From the NCBI RefSeq assembly GCF_001563475.1, contig NZ_LPUT01000005.1, positions 1 through 43,295 on the forward strand: a stretch of DNA of 43,295 nt, in the 5' to 3' direction. The notes under the pieces were generated by a model. That model worked only from the letters and a program-made list of their open reading frames with translations, was not told the DNA's origin and ran no database searches. The stretch is from Sporosarcina sp. HYO08 (lineage in GTDB: Bacteria; Bacillota; Bacilli; Bacillales_A; Planococcaceae). A program made the translations under genes and the position numbers. Positions 19,985 to 29,407 of this stretch are shown one piece after another (the first letter of the stretch is position 1; every line of letters begins with the position of its first letter).

Positions 19985-21117
19985 TGATGATGAAAAGAAT
20001 GAGCGGAATTGTGGGGCTGGCAGCCATCCTTATCCTCGGAGGATGTCTTCCTTCATTCGGAAAGAAACAAGAAGAACTGCTGCAGGAAAACGAGGAAAAC
20101 GTTGAAGAAACAGTCATCATTCCAGATTTGCAGTTAAAAGATAACTTTTATCGGACACTTTTGCCATTCAAAAAAAGTGCAAGCCGTGGAATGATTGTCA
20201 ATCGAATTTATACGAAATATGATATGAAAGAAGCGGAAGAGGGATTGCTTCGGCTCTCTACACAACAATTTGAACCGAAAACATACTTTTTTCAAGAAGG
20301 ACAGTACATTGATGAAAAAATGGCTAAATCTTGGCTTTCAAGAAAAAGTAAGGATAATGAGGAAGGGCTTAATCCGGCTGTAAAAGATGGGATGAGTGAA
20401 GATGAAATTGCCGCGGATGCACCTATTTACCTTGCGCATATGATTGAACAAAACTACCTTGTCATGACAGACGAGAAAAAAGTTCGTTTAGCAGGCATCT
20501 CGATTGGACTCGCTTTGAACTCTATTTATTATACGCGTACCGGGAAAGAAACAGTGATTCCCGACAAAACATTGGAACAGCAAGGAATGAAGATGGCGGA
20601 AATCATTGTGAGTCGACTTCGCGCCGAGCAAGGTCTTACTGACATTCCGATTGTCATCGGCTTATTCAAACAAGAGAGTCGAAACTCAATTGTTCCTGGA
20701 ACGTATTTTGCAACAGCTGTTGCTGATAAAGGAAAAGGGCCAACTGGGTGGAAAGTTGTGGACGAGCATTATATTGTATTGCCTACCTCGTCAATGGAAG
20801 AGAATTATCGAGACATTAATACGACATTTAAAAATTTTAAACAAGATATTGATGAATACTTTCCAAGTTTTGTGAACGTAATTGGAAAAGCTTTCATAAA
20901 GAATAATCGACTGCAATCCTTGACAATCGAAGTTCCTATCCAATTTTTTGGGACAAGTGAAACGATTGGTTTTACGCAATACATCACTTCGCTCGTCAAC
21001 AAACATTTTCCAGATATTCATACAGAGGTAAGTATTACTTCCGTTAACGGACCAGAAGCATTAATTGTGAAAGAAGCTGGGAATCAGGAACCATACGTCC
21101 ATATTTATGGATATTGA
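19984..21117 (+). CDS. camS: CamS family sex-pheromone lipoprotein
   Basis: A ~377-residue lipoprotein of the CamS family (B. subtilis YerH). A short signal peptide ends in AILILGGC, the lipobox; the seven residues before the Cys resemble the cAM373-type peptide pheromones released from the signal peptides of this family. Three consecutive ATGs (19984, 19987, 19990) can start it; the first overlaps the ligA stop as TAATG. The mature part includes YFATAVADKGKGPTGW and VIGKAFIKNNRLQSLTIEVP. The family's cell-surface role in most species is unclear. It is coupled to ligA. Confidence 0.9.
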
Positions 21118-21236
21118 TTGGAAAAACATCATTCTATTGCTAGCCCGCTATGAATAGCGATAACTTTTCACCACAACGTGAAGGTGATATGATAAAACGT
21201 AGGGTAAATTTAACTGAGTTTTAGGAGGAAAGCAAA

Positions 21237-21524
21237 ATGACGCAATTCACAAATGAAGACGTAAAATACTTTGCTGGATTTGCAAAGCTTGCTGTAAGTG
21301 ATGAAGAGGCAGCAGTCTATGCGGAAAAGTTAAGCGAACTAGCAGGCTTTGCTAAGGAACTTAAGGAAGTCAATACAGAGGGAATTGCACCAATGACGCA
21401 CCCGATCCAATTGTATAATGTCCTTCGTGAAGACGTTCCGGTCGATGTGCTTGACCGTGAGGAAATGCTGAAAAGCGTTCGTGAACACGAAGACGGGCAA
21501 ATTAAAGTACCGAATATCCTTTAA
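21237..21524 (+). CDS. gatC: Glutamyl-tRNA(Gln)/aspartyl-tRNA(Asn) amidotransferase subunit C
   Basis: A 95-residue GatC, the small belt-like subunit that stabilises GatA and GatB. Helical N-terminus (NEDVKYFAGFAKLAVSDEE), central MTHPIQLYNVLREDVP, C-terminal VPNIL. Strong AGGAGG upstream. The ~120-base gap after camS has a plausible -10 (TATGAT, 21188-21193) with a poor -35 (TTTTCA, 17-base spacer), suggesting a gatCAB promoter. Confidence 0.95.
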   Translation: MTQFTNEDVKYFAGFAKLAVSDEEAAVYAEKLSELAGFAKELKEVNTEGIAPMTHPIQLYNVLREDVPVDVLDREEMLKSVREHEDGQIKVPNIL

Positions 21525-21544
21525 TGAATGGAGTGGAAAAATAG

Positions 21545-23008
21545 ATGACGTTAGTAAACAAAACGGCTGCAGAGCTTCAGTCGCTTTTACATAATAAAGA
21601 AGTATCCGTTAAAGAGCTGACAGAATCAGCATTTTCTCGGATCGAAGAAGTGGACGGCGAAGTTCAAGCGTTTTTAAAAACGACAAAAGAAGAAGCGCTT
21701 GAAAGAGCGGAACAGTTGGATCAAGAGCCAATGGAAGGCCGAGGTCCGCTTTTCGGATTGCCGATTGGTATTAAAGACAATATTGTCACAAAAGGAATTG
21801 AAACGACAGCAGCAAGCAAAATGCTTGAAGGCTTTGTACCTGTTTACGATGCAACAGTCGTTGAGAAAGTGAACGAAGCAGGCATGGTTTCTGTTGGAAA
21901 GCTTAACTTAGACGAGTTCGCAATGGGTTCAACAACGGAATCCTCCGCATTCAAAAAAACAACAAACCCATGGAACATTGCCCATGTACCAGGTGGCTCA
22001 TCGGGCGGCTCGGCAGCGGCAGTAGCGGCTGGAGAAGTACCATTTTCACTTGGCTCAGATACAGGCGGCTCAGTGCGTCAGCCAGCAGCATTTTGCGGTA
22101 TTGTCGGCATGAAGCCAACATACGGTCGTGTGTCACGCTCGGGGCTAGTAGGACTTGCCGGTTCACTCGATCAAATTGGACCGATGACTCGAAATGTTGA
22201 AGATAATGCGCTATTGCTCAGTGCCATTTCGGGAGTAGATGCGCGTGATTCATCTTCATCGTCACAGCCAGTTCCAGACTTCAGAGCAGCGTTGACAGGC
22301 GATGTGAAAGGGTTGAAAATCGCGGTTCCGAAAGAATTTATCGGTGAAGGTGTGCCGGCTCCTATTCAAAATGCTGTGAAAGAAGCATTGAACGTACTTG
22401 AATCACTTGGCGCTCAGTGGGAGGAAGTGTCGCTTCCGCATGTGAAGTATGCAGCTCCGACGTATTACGTCATCTGTTCTTCAGAAGCATCTTCCAACCT
22501 TTCCCGTTATGACGGTATCCGTTTCGGCTATCGTGCTGAAGGTGTGAAGAATTTAGAAGAGCTTTATACACGTTCGCGTGCAGAAGGATTCGGAGAAGAA
22601 GTGAAAAAGCGTATCCTATTCGGTACGTATGCACTAAGTGCGGATCATCATGAAGATCTTTACGTCCAATCGCAAAAAGTCCGTACATTGATTGCGCAAG
22701 ATTTTGCTACTGTTTTTGAAAAATATGATGTCATCATCGGACCTACTTCTGCGACGACAGCTTATGAAATGGGACAAACAGTTAAAGACCCATTGATGCT
22801 ATATACAAACGATGTATTAACAGTGCCAGTGAATTTAGCAGGTGTACCAGCTATTTCAGTACCTTGCGGATTCTCCGATGGCCTGCCAATCGGGCTTCAA
22901 ATCATCGGTAAACACTTTGATGAAGCGACAATTTATAAGACAGCACATGCTTTTGAACAAGCAACTGATTTTCATACACGTACTCCATCTTTAGGGGAGG
23001 GAAAATAA
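21545..23008 (+). CDS. gatA: tRNA amidotransferase subunit A (glutamine amidase)
   Basis: A 487-residue amidase-signature protein that releases ammonia from glutamine for transamidation of Glu-tRNA(Gln). The catalytic Ser-cisSer-Lys triad is visible: Lys in [10 protein letters not shown], cis-Ser in [12 protein letters not shown], nucleophile Ser in [10 protein letters not shown]. Some near-invariant segments differ from the family as I know it: VSRYGLVAFASS reads [12 protein letters not shown], and LSSGYYDAYY reads [10 protein letters not shown] (residues ~370-380). Glutaminase activity is therefore likely but worth checking. The start ATG follows TGGAGTGG. It lies in the standard gatCAB order. 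Confidence 0.95.
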   Translation: MTLVNKTAAELQSLLHNKEVSVKELTESAFSRIEEVDGEVQAFLKTTKEEALERAEQLDQEPMEGRGPLFGLPIGIKDNIVTKGIETTAASKMLEGFVPVYDATVVEKVNEAGMVSVGKLNLDEFAMGSTTESSAFKKTTNPWNIAHVPGGSSGGSAAAVAAGEVPFSLGSDTGGSVRQPAAFCGIVGMKPTYGRVSRSGLVGLAGSLDQIGPMTRNVEDNALLLSAISGVDARDSSSSSQPVPDFRAALTGDVKGLKIAVPKEFIGEGVPAPIQNAVKEALNVLESLGAQWEEVSLPHVKYAAPTYYVICSSEASSNLSRYDGIRFGYRAEGVKNLEELYTRSRAEGFGEEVKKRILFGTYALSADHHEDLYVQSQKVRTLIAQDFATVFEKYDVIIGPTSATTAYEMGQTVKDPLMLYTNDVLTVPVNLAGVPAISVPCGFSDGLPIGLQIIGKHFDEATIYKTAHAFEQATDFHTRTPSLGEGK

Positions 23009-23011
23009 CCC

Positions 23012-24442
23012 ATGAATTTTGAAACTATTGTTGGACTTGAAGTCCACGTCGAATTGAAAACAGATACAAAAATTATGTCTCCTGCACCGGCTCATTTTGG
23101 GGCAGATCCAAACCGTAACATTCATGTTGTTGACCTAGCGTATCCAGGCGTTTTGCCGACATTGAATAAGCGTGCGGTTGAGTACGGCATGAAGGCGGCA
23201 CTTGCACTAAACTGTGAAATTGCACCCGTGATGAACTTCGACCGTAAGCATTATTTTTACCCGGACAATCCGAAAGCGTATCAAATTTCGCAAGACGATC
23301 GTCCAATTGGGTCAAACGGCTGGGTTGAAATCGAAGTAGACGGCAAGAAAAAGAAAATTCGTATTGAGCGCGTTCATCTTGAAGAAGATGCAGGGAAACT
23401 AACGCATTCTGATTACGGGTATTCATTGGTAGACTTGAACCGTCAAGGAACACCGTTGATCGAGATCGTTACAGAAGCTGACGTTCGTTCACCCGAAGAA
23501 GCGTATGCGTTTTTAGAGAAATTAAAAGCGATTATCCAATATACAGGCGTTTCCGATGTTCGAATGGAAGAAGGCTCACTTCGTTGTGATGCTAACATTT
23601 CACTGCGTCCATTTGGGCAAGAACAATTCGGAACGAAAACAGAGTTGAAAAACTTGAATTCCTTTAACTTCGTTCGCCGCGGTATTGCGAATGAGGTCGA
23701 GCGACAAGAGAAAATCTTGTTAGCGGGCGGAGAAATCCAACAAGAAACACGCCGTTACGATGAAGCAACAGGCGAAACGACTTTAATGCGTGTGAAAGGC
23801 AGTGCAAACGACTACCGTTTCATCAATGATCCGGACTTAACAGAAGTTCATATCGATGAAGCATGGATCGACCGTGTACGTGCTGAAATTCCAGAACTTC
23901 CGGACGCACGTAAAGACCGTTATATGAATGAGCTAGACTTACCAGCATACGATGCAATGGTGTTAACGTTGACGAAAGAAATGTCTGATTTCTTTGATGC
24001 GACGGTTGCAACTGGTGCAGATGCAAAGCTTGCATCGAACTGGCTTATGGGTGACGTATCTGCATACTTGAATGCAGAAGCAAAAGAGCTCCACGAGACA
24101 GCTTTAACGCCAGAAGGACTAGCAAGTATGGTGAAACTCATTACTGACGGTACGATTTCATCCAAAATCGCCAAGAAAGTTTTCAAGGAATTAATTGAAA
24201 AAGGCGGCGATGCAGCTGACATCGTGAAAGCGAAAGGCCTCGTTCAAATTTCTGATGAAGGCGCACTTCGCACGATGGTGAACGAAGCATTGGATGCCAA
24301 CCCACAATCCATTGAAGACTATAAAAATGGAAAAGATCGTGCAATTGGCTTTATCGTCGGTCAAGTGATGAAAGCATCTAAAGGGCAGGCGAACCCGCCA
24401 CTTGTGAACAAAATTCTTTTAGAAGAAATTCAAAAACGATAA
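23012..24442 (+). CDS. gatB: tRNA amidotransferase subunit B
   Basis: A 476-residue kinase and transamidase subunit. Metal and ATP-site residues are kept: [42 protein letters not shown]. The helical linker and C-terminal YqeY-like tail ([34 protein letters not shown]) are normal. Two departures: YRYFPEPDL reads YRFINDPDL (residue ~270), and the loop after KTDTKI reads [13 protein letters not shown] instead of the usual FSSSPTPFGAEPN. It is the last gene of gatCAB, closed by a long hairpin. Confidence 0.95.
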   Translation: MNFETIVGLEVHVELKTDTKIMSPAPAHFGADPNRNIHVVDLAYPGVLPTLNKRAVEYGMKAALALNCEIAPVMNFDRKHYFYPDNPKAYQISQDDRPIGSNGWVEIEVDGKKKKIRIERVHLEEDAGKLTHSDYGYSLVDLNRQGTPLIEIVTEADVRSPEEAYAFLEKLKAIIQYTGVSDVRMEEGSLRCDANISLRPFGQEQFGTKTELKNLNSFNFVRRGIANEVERQEKILLAGGEIQQETRRYDEATGETTLMRVKGSANDYRFINDPDLTEVHIDEAWIDRVRAEIPELPDARKDRYMNELDLPAYDAMVLTLTKEMSDFFDATVATGADAKLASNWLMGDVSAYLNAEAKELHETALTPEGLASMVKLITDGTISSKIAKKVFKELIEKGGDAADIVKAKGLVQISDEGALRTMVNEALDANPQSIEDYKNGKDRAIGFIVGQVMKASKGQANPPLVNKILLEEIQKR

Positions 24443-24444
24443 AT

Positions 24445-24502
24445 AGAAAAGGAAGCGTCCTATGCCACTTTGTCACAAGTGACCTGGCATTGGGCGTTTT
24501 CT
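24445..24502 (+). terminator. Intrinsic terminator after gatB
   Basis: Long stem: AGAAAA pairs with TTTTCT, GCGTCC with GGGCGT (G-U included), ATGCCA with TGGCAT, with an inner small helix. It contains few unpaired bases apart from a GGAA bulge. Confidence 0.8.
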
Positions 24503-24564
24503 AATCTGAAAATTTGATTCAATCGTCAGAAAGACTGTACACTTACTAGTAAGGAGTGATGAAG

Positions 24565-25128
24565 ATGAAAACTGAAAAACAATATTTTGATGAAGCAATT
24601 TCATTGGAAACCTATATGGATCAAATGGGAACGCATAAAGAAAATAGCTTTGGCATTTATGAGCAGTTTGAAATGCCGCAAGATGCGGAGTTTATCAATG
24701 TGTTAAAAGAGAAAAAGCCGAATATATTAGTGATTACAGAAGACTGGTGTGGCGATGCTATGATGAACAATCCGATTTTACGGAAAATTGCCGAAGCGGC
24801 GGATTTAGATGTGCGCACGGTTTACCGCGATCAGGATACGGACTTGATTGACCGGCATTTAACGAATGGCGGCAGATCCATTCCGATCTATTTACTACTC
24901 GATCAAGCCGGAGAAGTTCAAGCAAAATGGGGTCCGCGTGCAACATCCATTCAGGCGTACGTCATGGAATTGCGCAAAGAATTACCACCAGCAGATTCAG
25001 CGGAGTATAAAGAAAAACAACAAGCATTGATCGCAGGGTTAATGGAGGAATATACGTCCAAACCAGAATATTGGCAGACGGTCTATGAAGATATCCGAAA
25101 CACATTTCTTCCTGCCCTGCAAAAATAA
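24565..25128 (+). CDS. Thioredoxin-fold family protein
   Basis: A 187-residue cytoplasmic protein. The active-site-like segment ILVITEDWCGDAMMNNP (residues ~52-68) has a single Cys (W-C-G-D) where thioredoxins have CxxC, followed by a fold-typical second half (RSIPIYLLLDQAGE with cis-Pro). This matches the Thioredoxin_9-like family common in Bacillales, usually of unknown substrate. The lone Cys argues against classical disulfide reduction. Start ATG is eight bases after AAGGAG; two earlier in-frame starts fall in or next to the ribosome binding site. Confidence 0.85.
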   Translation: MKTEKQYFDEAISLETYMDQMGTHKENSFGIYEQFEMPQDAEFINVLKEKKPNILVITEDWCGDAMMNNPILRKIAEAADLDVRTVYRDQDTDLIDRHLTNGGRSIPIYLLLDQAGEVQAKWGPRATSIQAYVMELRKELPPADSAEYKEKQQALIAGLMEEYTSKPEYWQTVYEDIRNTFLPALQK

Positions 25129-25218
25129 GTATGACTTTCTTGCGTATGCAACTTAAGCAATGTGTCGAGCGTCATATAAGTAAGACTAATTATGGATGAA
25201 TAGGAAGGAAATAATGGG

Positions 25219-26160
25219 ATGAAGCGTGCACGTATCATTTATAATCCAACATCTGGACGCGAAATATTCCGCAGACACTTGGTCGAAGTGCTCGATAAGT
25301 TTGAGGCTGCGGGATATGAAACGTCTTGCCATGCAACGGTTGGGGAAGGCGATGCGAGAGAGGCGGCTAAGCTAGCTGTGGAACGCGGTTTTGACCTTGT
25401 TGTCGCGGCAGGGGGCGATGGAACGTTAAACGAAGTTGTCGCCGGCGTAAGCCCATTCGAAAAAAGACCGAAAATTGGTTTAATCCCGACAGGTACGACG
25501 AATGATTTCGCACGAGCCTTGCGGATCCCCCGTGATATTGAAGAGGCTGTTGACATTATTCTTCGGGGAGAAATGATTCCAGTCGATGTCGGCATGATGA
25601 ACGACCGTTACTTTATCAATATCGCGGGCGGCGGCAGAATGACGGAGCTCACGTATGATGTACCAAGCAGATTGAAGACTGTTCTTGGTCAGCTTGCTTA
25701 TTATTTAAAAGGCATTGAAATGTTGCCGTCGATCCATTCAAGTCATGTACGAATTGAATATGACGGAGAAGTTTTTGATGATGAAGCGATGATGTTTCTC
25801 GTGGGTTTAACGAATTCGGTCGGCGGTCTTGAAAAGCTTGCGCCAGACTCAAGCATTAATGACGGGAAGTTTACACTTATTATTTTGAAGAAATGCAATG
25901 TTGCGGAATTTATTCGCATTGTTTCATTGGCGCTGCGCGGGGAGCATTTGGATGATCCGCACGTCATTATGAAAAAGGCGGAAAAGATCAACGTCTATTC
26001 TAAAGCAGAAGTGCTCTTAAATTTGGATGGTGAATATGGCGGAAAGCTGCCGGCGACTTTCCAAAATCTATGTCGCCATATAGAAATATTCGCACCGCTT
26101 GACGAACTGCGGGAGCAGGATAAAAAATATGTAAACGTAGAAAAAGACGAAAAAAGCTGA
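25219..26160 (+). CDS. dagK: Diacylglycerol kinase DgkB (YerQ-like)
   Basis: A 313-residue soluble lipid kinase that returns diacylglycerol from lipoteichoic acid synthesis to phosphatidic acid. Signatures: RIIYNPTSGRE at the N-terminus, the nucleotide loop VVAAGGDGTLNEVVAG (~67-82), GLIPTGTTNDFARAL (~91), and the second-domain GEMIPVDVGMMNDRYFINIAGGG. It has an acidic C-terminal tail. The gene lies after gatCAB as B. subtilis dgkB does, and its stop is inside a bidirectional terminator. Confidence 0.94.
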   Translation: MKRARIIYNPTSGREIFRRHLVEVLDKFEAAGYETSCHATVGEGDAREAAKLAVERGFDLVVAAGGDGTLNEVVAGVSPFEKRPKIGLIPTGTTNDFARALRIPRDIEEAVDIILRGEMIPVDVGMMNDRYFINIAGGGRMTELTYDVPSRLKTVLGQLAYYLKGIEMLPSIHSSHVRIEYDGEVFDDEAMMFLVGLTNSVGGLEKLAPDSSINDGKFTLIILKKCNVAEFIRIVSLALRGEHLDDPHVIMKKAEKINVYSKAEVLLNLDGEYGGKLPATFQNLCRHIEIFAPLDELREQDKKYVNVEKDEKS

Positions 26161-26185
26161 AGGTAAGATGCCCTCAGCTTTTTTT
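26150..26185. terminator. Bidirectional terminator between dagK and NUDIX gene
   Basis: AAAAAAGCTGA pairs with TCAGCTTTTTTT around a 13-base loop. It has an A-tract on one side and a T-tract on the other, so it can serve both convergent genes; it overlaps both coding ends. Confidence 0.88.
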
Positions 26186-26618
26186 ACTGTATAAATTCGA
26201 TTGCTTGGTCTTGTCCCGCAGCCAGTTCCGGACATTGATCAATGGGTACCCAATGGAGTACAAAGGTTCTCCCGTGATCTTTGCCGTAACGATCCACTTT
26301 ATGTTCCCAATCTCGTTCATGGTGGCTTCCCGTGTAAGCAAGATGAAAAATCGTTCGTTCATACATGATATCTTTATTTTTCGGATAAAATTTTGTTTTA
26401 CTAACTTTCCCATTTAACACGAGCTCGTCCCGCGTTAACCCCGTTTCTTCTTCAATCTCACGGTACAGAGCATCAATGAGAAACTCATCGTCCTCAATCG
26501 TCCCGCCTGGAACTTGTAACCCAGCTTCCGGATGTTCCTTCTGTTCGAACACAAGGATTTTCCGTCTACTAGTATCCCCTTTAGTAATGTAAGCCAAAAC
26601 TTTTCTTTTTAACTCCAT
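26184..26618 (-). CDS. NUDIX hydrolase
   Basis: A 144-residue protein with a complete Nudix box, GGTIEDDEFLIDALYREIEE followed by ETGL (residues ~38-61), which binds metal and cleaves nucleoside diphosphates linked to another moiety. The substrate cannot be read from sequence. It is the only clear minus-strand gene. GGGGGG and an A+T-rich stretch lie upstream of its ATG (minus strand). It converges with dagK and is divergent from the cyd operon, with the 21-bp repeat patch in between. Confidence 0.9.
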   Translation of the reverse strand: MELKRKVLAYITKGDTSRRKILVFEQKEHPEAGLQVPGGTIEDDEFLIDALYREIEEETGLTRDELVLNGKVSKTKFYPKNKDIMYERTIFHLAYTGSHHERDWEHKVDRYGKDHGRTFVLHWVPIDQCPELAAGQDQAIEFIQ

Positions 26619-26715
26619 TGTGTTCCCCCCTTTGTAATTAATATATTATACTAAAAATTTCAAATATTTCAAGAGTGTTGTTTAGGTTTGTGTTTGAATC
26701 AGGCGGAATAAGTTT

Positions 26716-26778
26716 AGTGTCCAACGAATCGTGGTTAGTCTCCAACCAACTCATACAAGTCTCCAACCAATGTTCTTG
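26716..26778. repeat. Short 21-bp repeat array
   Basis: Three units starting at 26716, 26737 and 26758 with core AGTSTCCAACVAA, spaced exactly 21 bases. A fourth, more diverged unit may follow. Period and core (AGTNTCC) resemble the large array at 910-1340. Location: between the divergent NUDIX and cyd genes. Confidence 0.65.
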
Positions 26779-26801
26779 CCTTCAAAGTTAGTCAATAAAC
26801 T

Positions 26802-26828
26802 TTCACACACTTTTTACCATTTTGTGAA
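26802..26828. promoter_or_regulatory. Inverted repeat upstream of the bd oxidase operon
   Basis: TTCACA and TGTGAA are perfect inverted complements separated by 15 bases, upstream of the cyd leader. The half-site sequence is shared with redox regulators such as Rex, but Rex sites have the opposite order (TTGTGAA...TTCACAA) and a shorter gap. The regulator is unknown; a plausible operator only. Confidence 0.35.
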
Positions 26829-26917
26829 GATTTTTATTGAAATCTTTTTAAAACAGTCACGATGTGTATATTGAATATAGGATGAACGAAAGATGTAAGG
26901 AGAAGGGGCGTGTCCCA

Positions 26918-27013
26918 ATGTATAAAAAACATGAAAAACGACTAATGTGGTTAGCCTTTATAGTGGCAGGGATCATGCTGCTATCAATCATTGGCCGAAT
27001 ATTCGGCAGTTAA
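26918..27013 (+). CDS. Small single-span membrane protein upstream of cydA
   Basis: A 31-residue reading frame starting YKKHEKRLMWLAFIVAG and ending IIGRIFGS. Charged N-terminus, then one hydrophobic helix, then a basic residue. AAGGAGAAGGGG lies 10-20 bases before the ATG, somewhat far. The stop is immediately before the cydA ribosome binding site, so it would be the first gene of the operon. I recognise no family. It could be an extra small subunit of the oxidase or an unimportant leader ORF. Confidence 0.5.
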   Translation: MYKKHEKRLMWLAFIVAGIMLLSIIGRIFGS

Positions 27014-27026
27014 GGGGGAGGAGCTT

Positions 27027-28373
27027 TTGGGGAATGAAGAAGCAGTTTTCTATTCTAGGGTCTTAACCGAATTGACCTTATCTTTTCATATTATTTACGC
27101 AACGATCGGTGTCGGAATTCCGCTTATGATCATGCTTGCACAGTGGGTCGGGATTAAGAAAAATGATGAACATTATATCTTGCTTGCCAGACGCTGGGCG
27201 CGTGGCTTTGTCATTACAGTGGCAGTAGGTGTTGTAACCGGTACAGCAATTGGTTTGCAATTATCGCTTCTTTGGCCGAACTTTATGGAACTGGCAGGGA
27301 ACGTCATTGCGCTTCCGCTTTTCATGGAGACATTCGCATTTTTCTTTGAAGCGATTTTCCTAGGCATTTATTTATATACATGGGATCGTTTTGAAAATCA
27401 GAAAAAGCATTTATTATTATTAATTCCAGTAGCGATTGGTGCATCTTTCTCGGCTGTTTTTATTACGATCGTGAATGCGTTTATGAATGCACCGCAAGGG
27501 TTTGACCTTGTGAATGGCGAACTCATTAATATTAATCCGCTCGTTGCCATGCTAAATCCAGCGATGCCGACGAAGGTTGCGCATGTGGTGGTGACATGTT
27601 ATATGACAGCTGCCTTTGTCTTGGCTTCGATCGCAGCGTATCGTCTCATCAAAGGATCGAATCATGAGTATCACAAGAAAGCACTCTTTTTAACGATGAA
27701 AGTCGGATTTATCTTTTCAGTGGCAGCGGCGCTTATCGGGGATTTCTCTGGGAAATACTTAGCGGAATACCAGCCGGAAAAGCTTGCGGCAGCAGAATGG
27801 CATTTTGAAACGGAAGGCAATGCACCGCTTATCTTATACGGCATATTGGACGGGGAAGAAGTGAAGTATGCCTTTAAAATCCCAAATGCATTAAGTATTC
27901 TCGCGCATAATATACCGTCGGCAGAAGTGATTGGGCTTGATCAATTTTCTGAAGATGAAATTCCACCGCTTTACATTCATTACTTGTTCGACATTATGGT
28001 GACGATTGGCGTTTGGATGACACTATTATCGGCTGTCTATTGGACCGGCATTAAACGCGGATGGAAAATGGTCAGCACGAAGTGGTTCCGCTGGCTCATT
28101 GTACTTGGCGGTCCACTGTCGATGCTCGCCATTGAAGCGGGCTGGTGGATGGCTGAAGTAGGACGTCAACCATGGATTTTGAGAGGCATTATGCGGGTGG
28201 ATGAAGCGGCGACAACAAGTGGACATGTTGACACAATGCTTGTGTTATTCGCAGGTCTCTATATCGTTCTTGGGATTGGCAGTGTTGTCGTATTACGAAG
28301 AATGTTCCGCAACAATTCAGTTGAACGTGAAATTGAAGATCGGGAGATGGAGAAAGGCGGTGATATGCGTTGA
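27027..28373 (+). CDS. cydA: Cytochrome bd-type quinol oxidase subunit I
   Basis: A 448-residue integral membrane subunit carrying the haems. Short Q-loop type, similar in size to B. subtilis YthA. Candidate haem ligands: His in LSFHIIYATIGVG (TM1), His in KVAHVVVTCYM, and Met in FDIMVTIGVW; GWWMAEVGRQPW is the conserved GRQPW region. The start is TTG just after GGGGGAGGAG, giving GNEEAVFYSRVLTELTLS; an earlier in-frame start lies within the upstream small ORF. The stop overlaps the cydB TTG. It reduces oxygen to water using menaquinol at low oxygen tension. Confidence 0.92.
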   Translation: MGNEEAVFYSRVLTELTLSFHIIYATIGVGIPLMIMLAQWVGIKKNDEHYILLARRWARGFVITVAVGVVTGTAIGLQLSLLWPNFMELAGNVIALPLFMETFAFFFEAIFLGIYLYTWDRFENQKKHLLLLIPVAIGASFSAVFITIVNAFMNAPQGFDLVNGELININPLVAMLNPAMPTKVAHVVVTCYMTAAFVLASIAAYRLIKGSNHEYHKKALFLTMKVGFIFSVAAALIGDFSGKYLAEYQPEKLAAAEWHFETEGNAPLILYGILDGEEVKYAFKIPNALSILAHNIPSAEVIGLDQFSEDEIPPLYIHYLFDIMVTIGVWMTLLSAVYWTGIKRGWKMVSTKWFRWLIVLGGPLSMLAIEAGWWMAEVGRQPWILRGIMRVDEAATTSGHVDTMLVLFAGLYIVLGIGSVVVLRRMFRNNSVEREIEDREMEKGGDMR

Positions 28374-29395
28374 ACCTAGAAATCCTTGGTATTTCCGTCT
28401 TATGGACATTTCTATTTGGGTATATACTTGTGGGGGCCATTGACTTTGGCGCAGGATTTTTTAACGCTTACAGCTTATTAACCGGTCGTCAGCGCATCTT
28501 AACAAATATTATTCAGCGCTACTTGTCACCTGTATGGGAAGTCACAAACGTCTTTCTTGTCTTTTTCTTTGTAGGGATTATTGGTTTTTTCCCGAAAACG
28601 GCCTTTTACTACGGAACGACATTACTTGTACCAGTGAGTATCGGGATTATTCTCTTGGCAATTCGAGGATCTTACTATGCTTTCGAGACGTATGGGGCTA
28701 GGGGACATAAAGGCTATTCGTTTATGTACGGGATTGCGGGGATTTTGCTTCCCGCCTCACTTTCCATCGTACTGACCATTTCAGAAGGTGGATTTATTGA
28801 AATAGTAGACGGAGCACCAGTTCTCGATTATTGGTTGTTATTTACGAGCCGGCTAACATGGTCTATTGTCGTTTTAAGCATTGCGGCAACGTTATATATT
28901 TCCGCTGTATTTTTAACTTGGTATGCTAATAAAGCGCGGGATGTGGAAGCGACAAATTTGCTGCGGAAATATGCGCTTGTTTGGGCATTGCCGACAATGA
29001 TCACGGCTGGAGGCATTATTTTCGAGCTTCGTATTCATAACCCAGCGCATTACAGCAACATCCAAGCTCTATGGCCAATGTTCCTTATTTCATTTTTAAT
29101 GTTTATCGGCACCGTTTGGCTACTCTGGAGAAAACGAAGCTACGGGGTCGCATTTGCGCTGTTGACTGGACAATTCCTCTTTGCATTTTTCGGCTATGGT
29201 GCTTCGCATTATCCGTATTTGTTGTACCCATACTTGACCATTTACGACAGTTTTACAAATCCAGCGATGGCTATATCGCTCGTCGTCGTGTTCGTACTGG
29301 GGCTTGCAATGCTCATTCCATCATTGTATTTGCTCATGCGCCTCTTCTTGTTTGACAAAGACTATGTGCGAGGGAAAGGTGATTACCATGCATAA
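28370..29395 (+). CDS. cydB: Cytochrome bd-type quinol oxidase subunit II
   Basis: A 341-residue polytopic membrane protein, the partner of CydA. The N-terminus has ILVGAIDFGAG, the CydB signature, followed by SPVWEVTNVFLVFFFVGI and repeated hydrophobic helices. The size equals that of YthB-type subunits. The TTG start overlaps the cydA stop (TTGA), so translation is coupled. It is followed after 12 bases by a CydS-like tiny gene. Confidence 0.92.
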   Translation: MNLEILGISVLWTFLFGYILVGAIDFGAGFFNAYSLLTGRQRILTNIIQRYLSPVWEVTNVFLVFFFVGIIGFFPKTAFYYGTTLLVPVSIGIILLAIRGSYYAFETYGARGHKGYSFMYGIAGILLPASLSIVLTISEGGFIEIVDGAPVLDYWLLFTSRLTWSIVVLSIAATLYISAVFLTWYANKARDVEATNLLRKYALVWALPTMITAGGIIFELRIHNPAHYSNIQALWPMFLISFLMFIGTVWLLWRKRSYGVAFALLTGQFLFAFFGYGASHYPYLLYPYLTIYDSFTNPAMAISLVVVFVLGLAMLIPSLYLLMRLFLFDKDYVRGKGDYHA

Positions 29396-29407
29396 GGAGA
29401 GTTGCCG

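Noticed and set aside
21121..21165. Terminator between camS and gatC
   Set aside because: CGCTAT/ATAGCG can pair only with a 2-base loop and there is no T-run.
26802..26840. Rex operator for the cyd operon
   Set aside because: The half-sites are in the reverse order and too far apart compared with known Rex sites; kept only as an unspecified inverted repeat.
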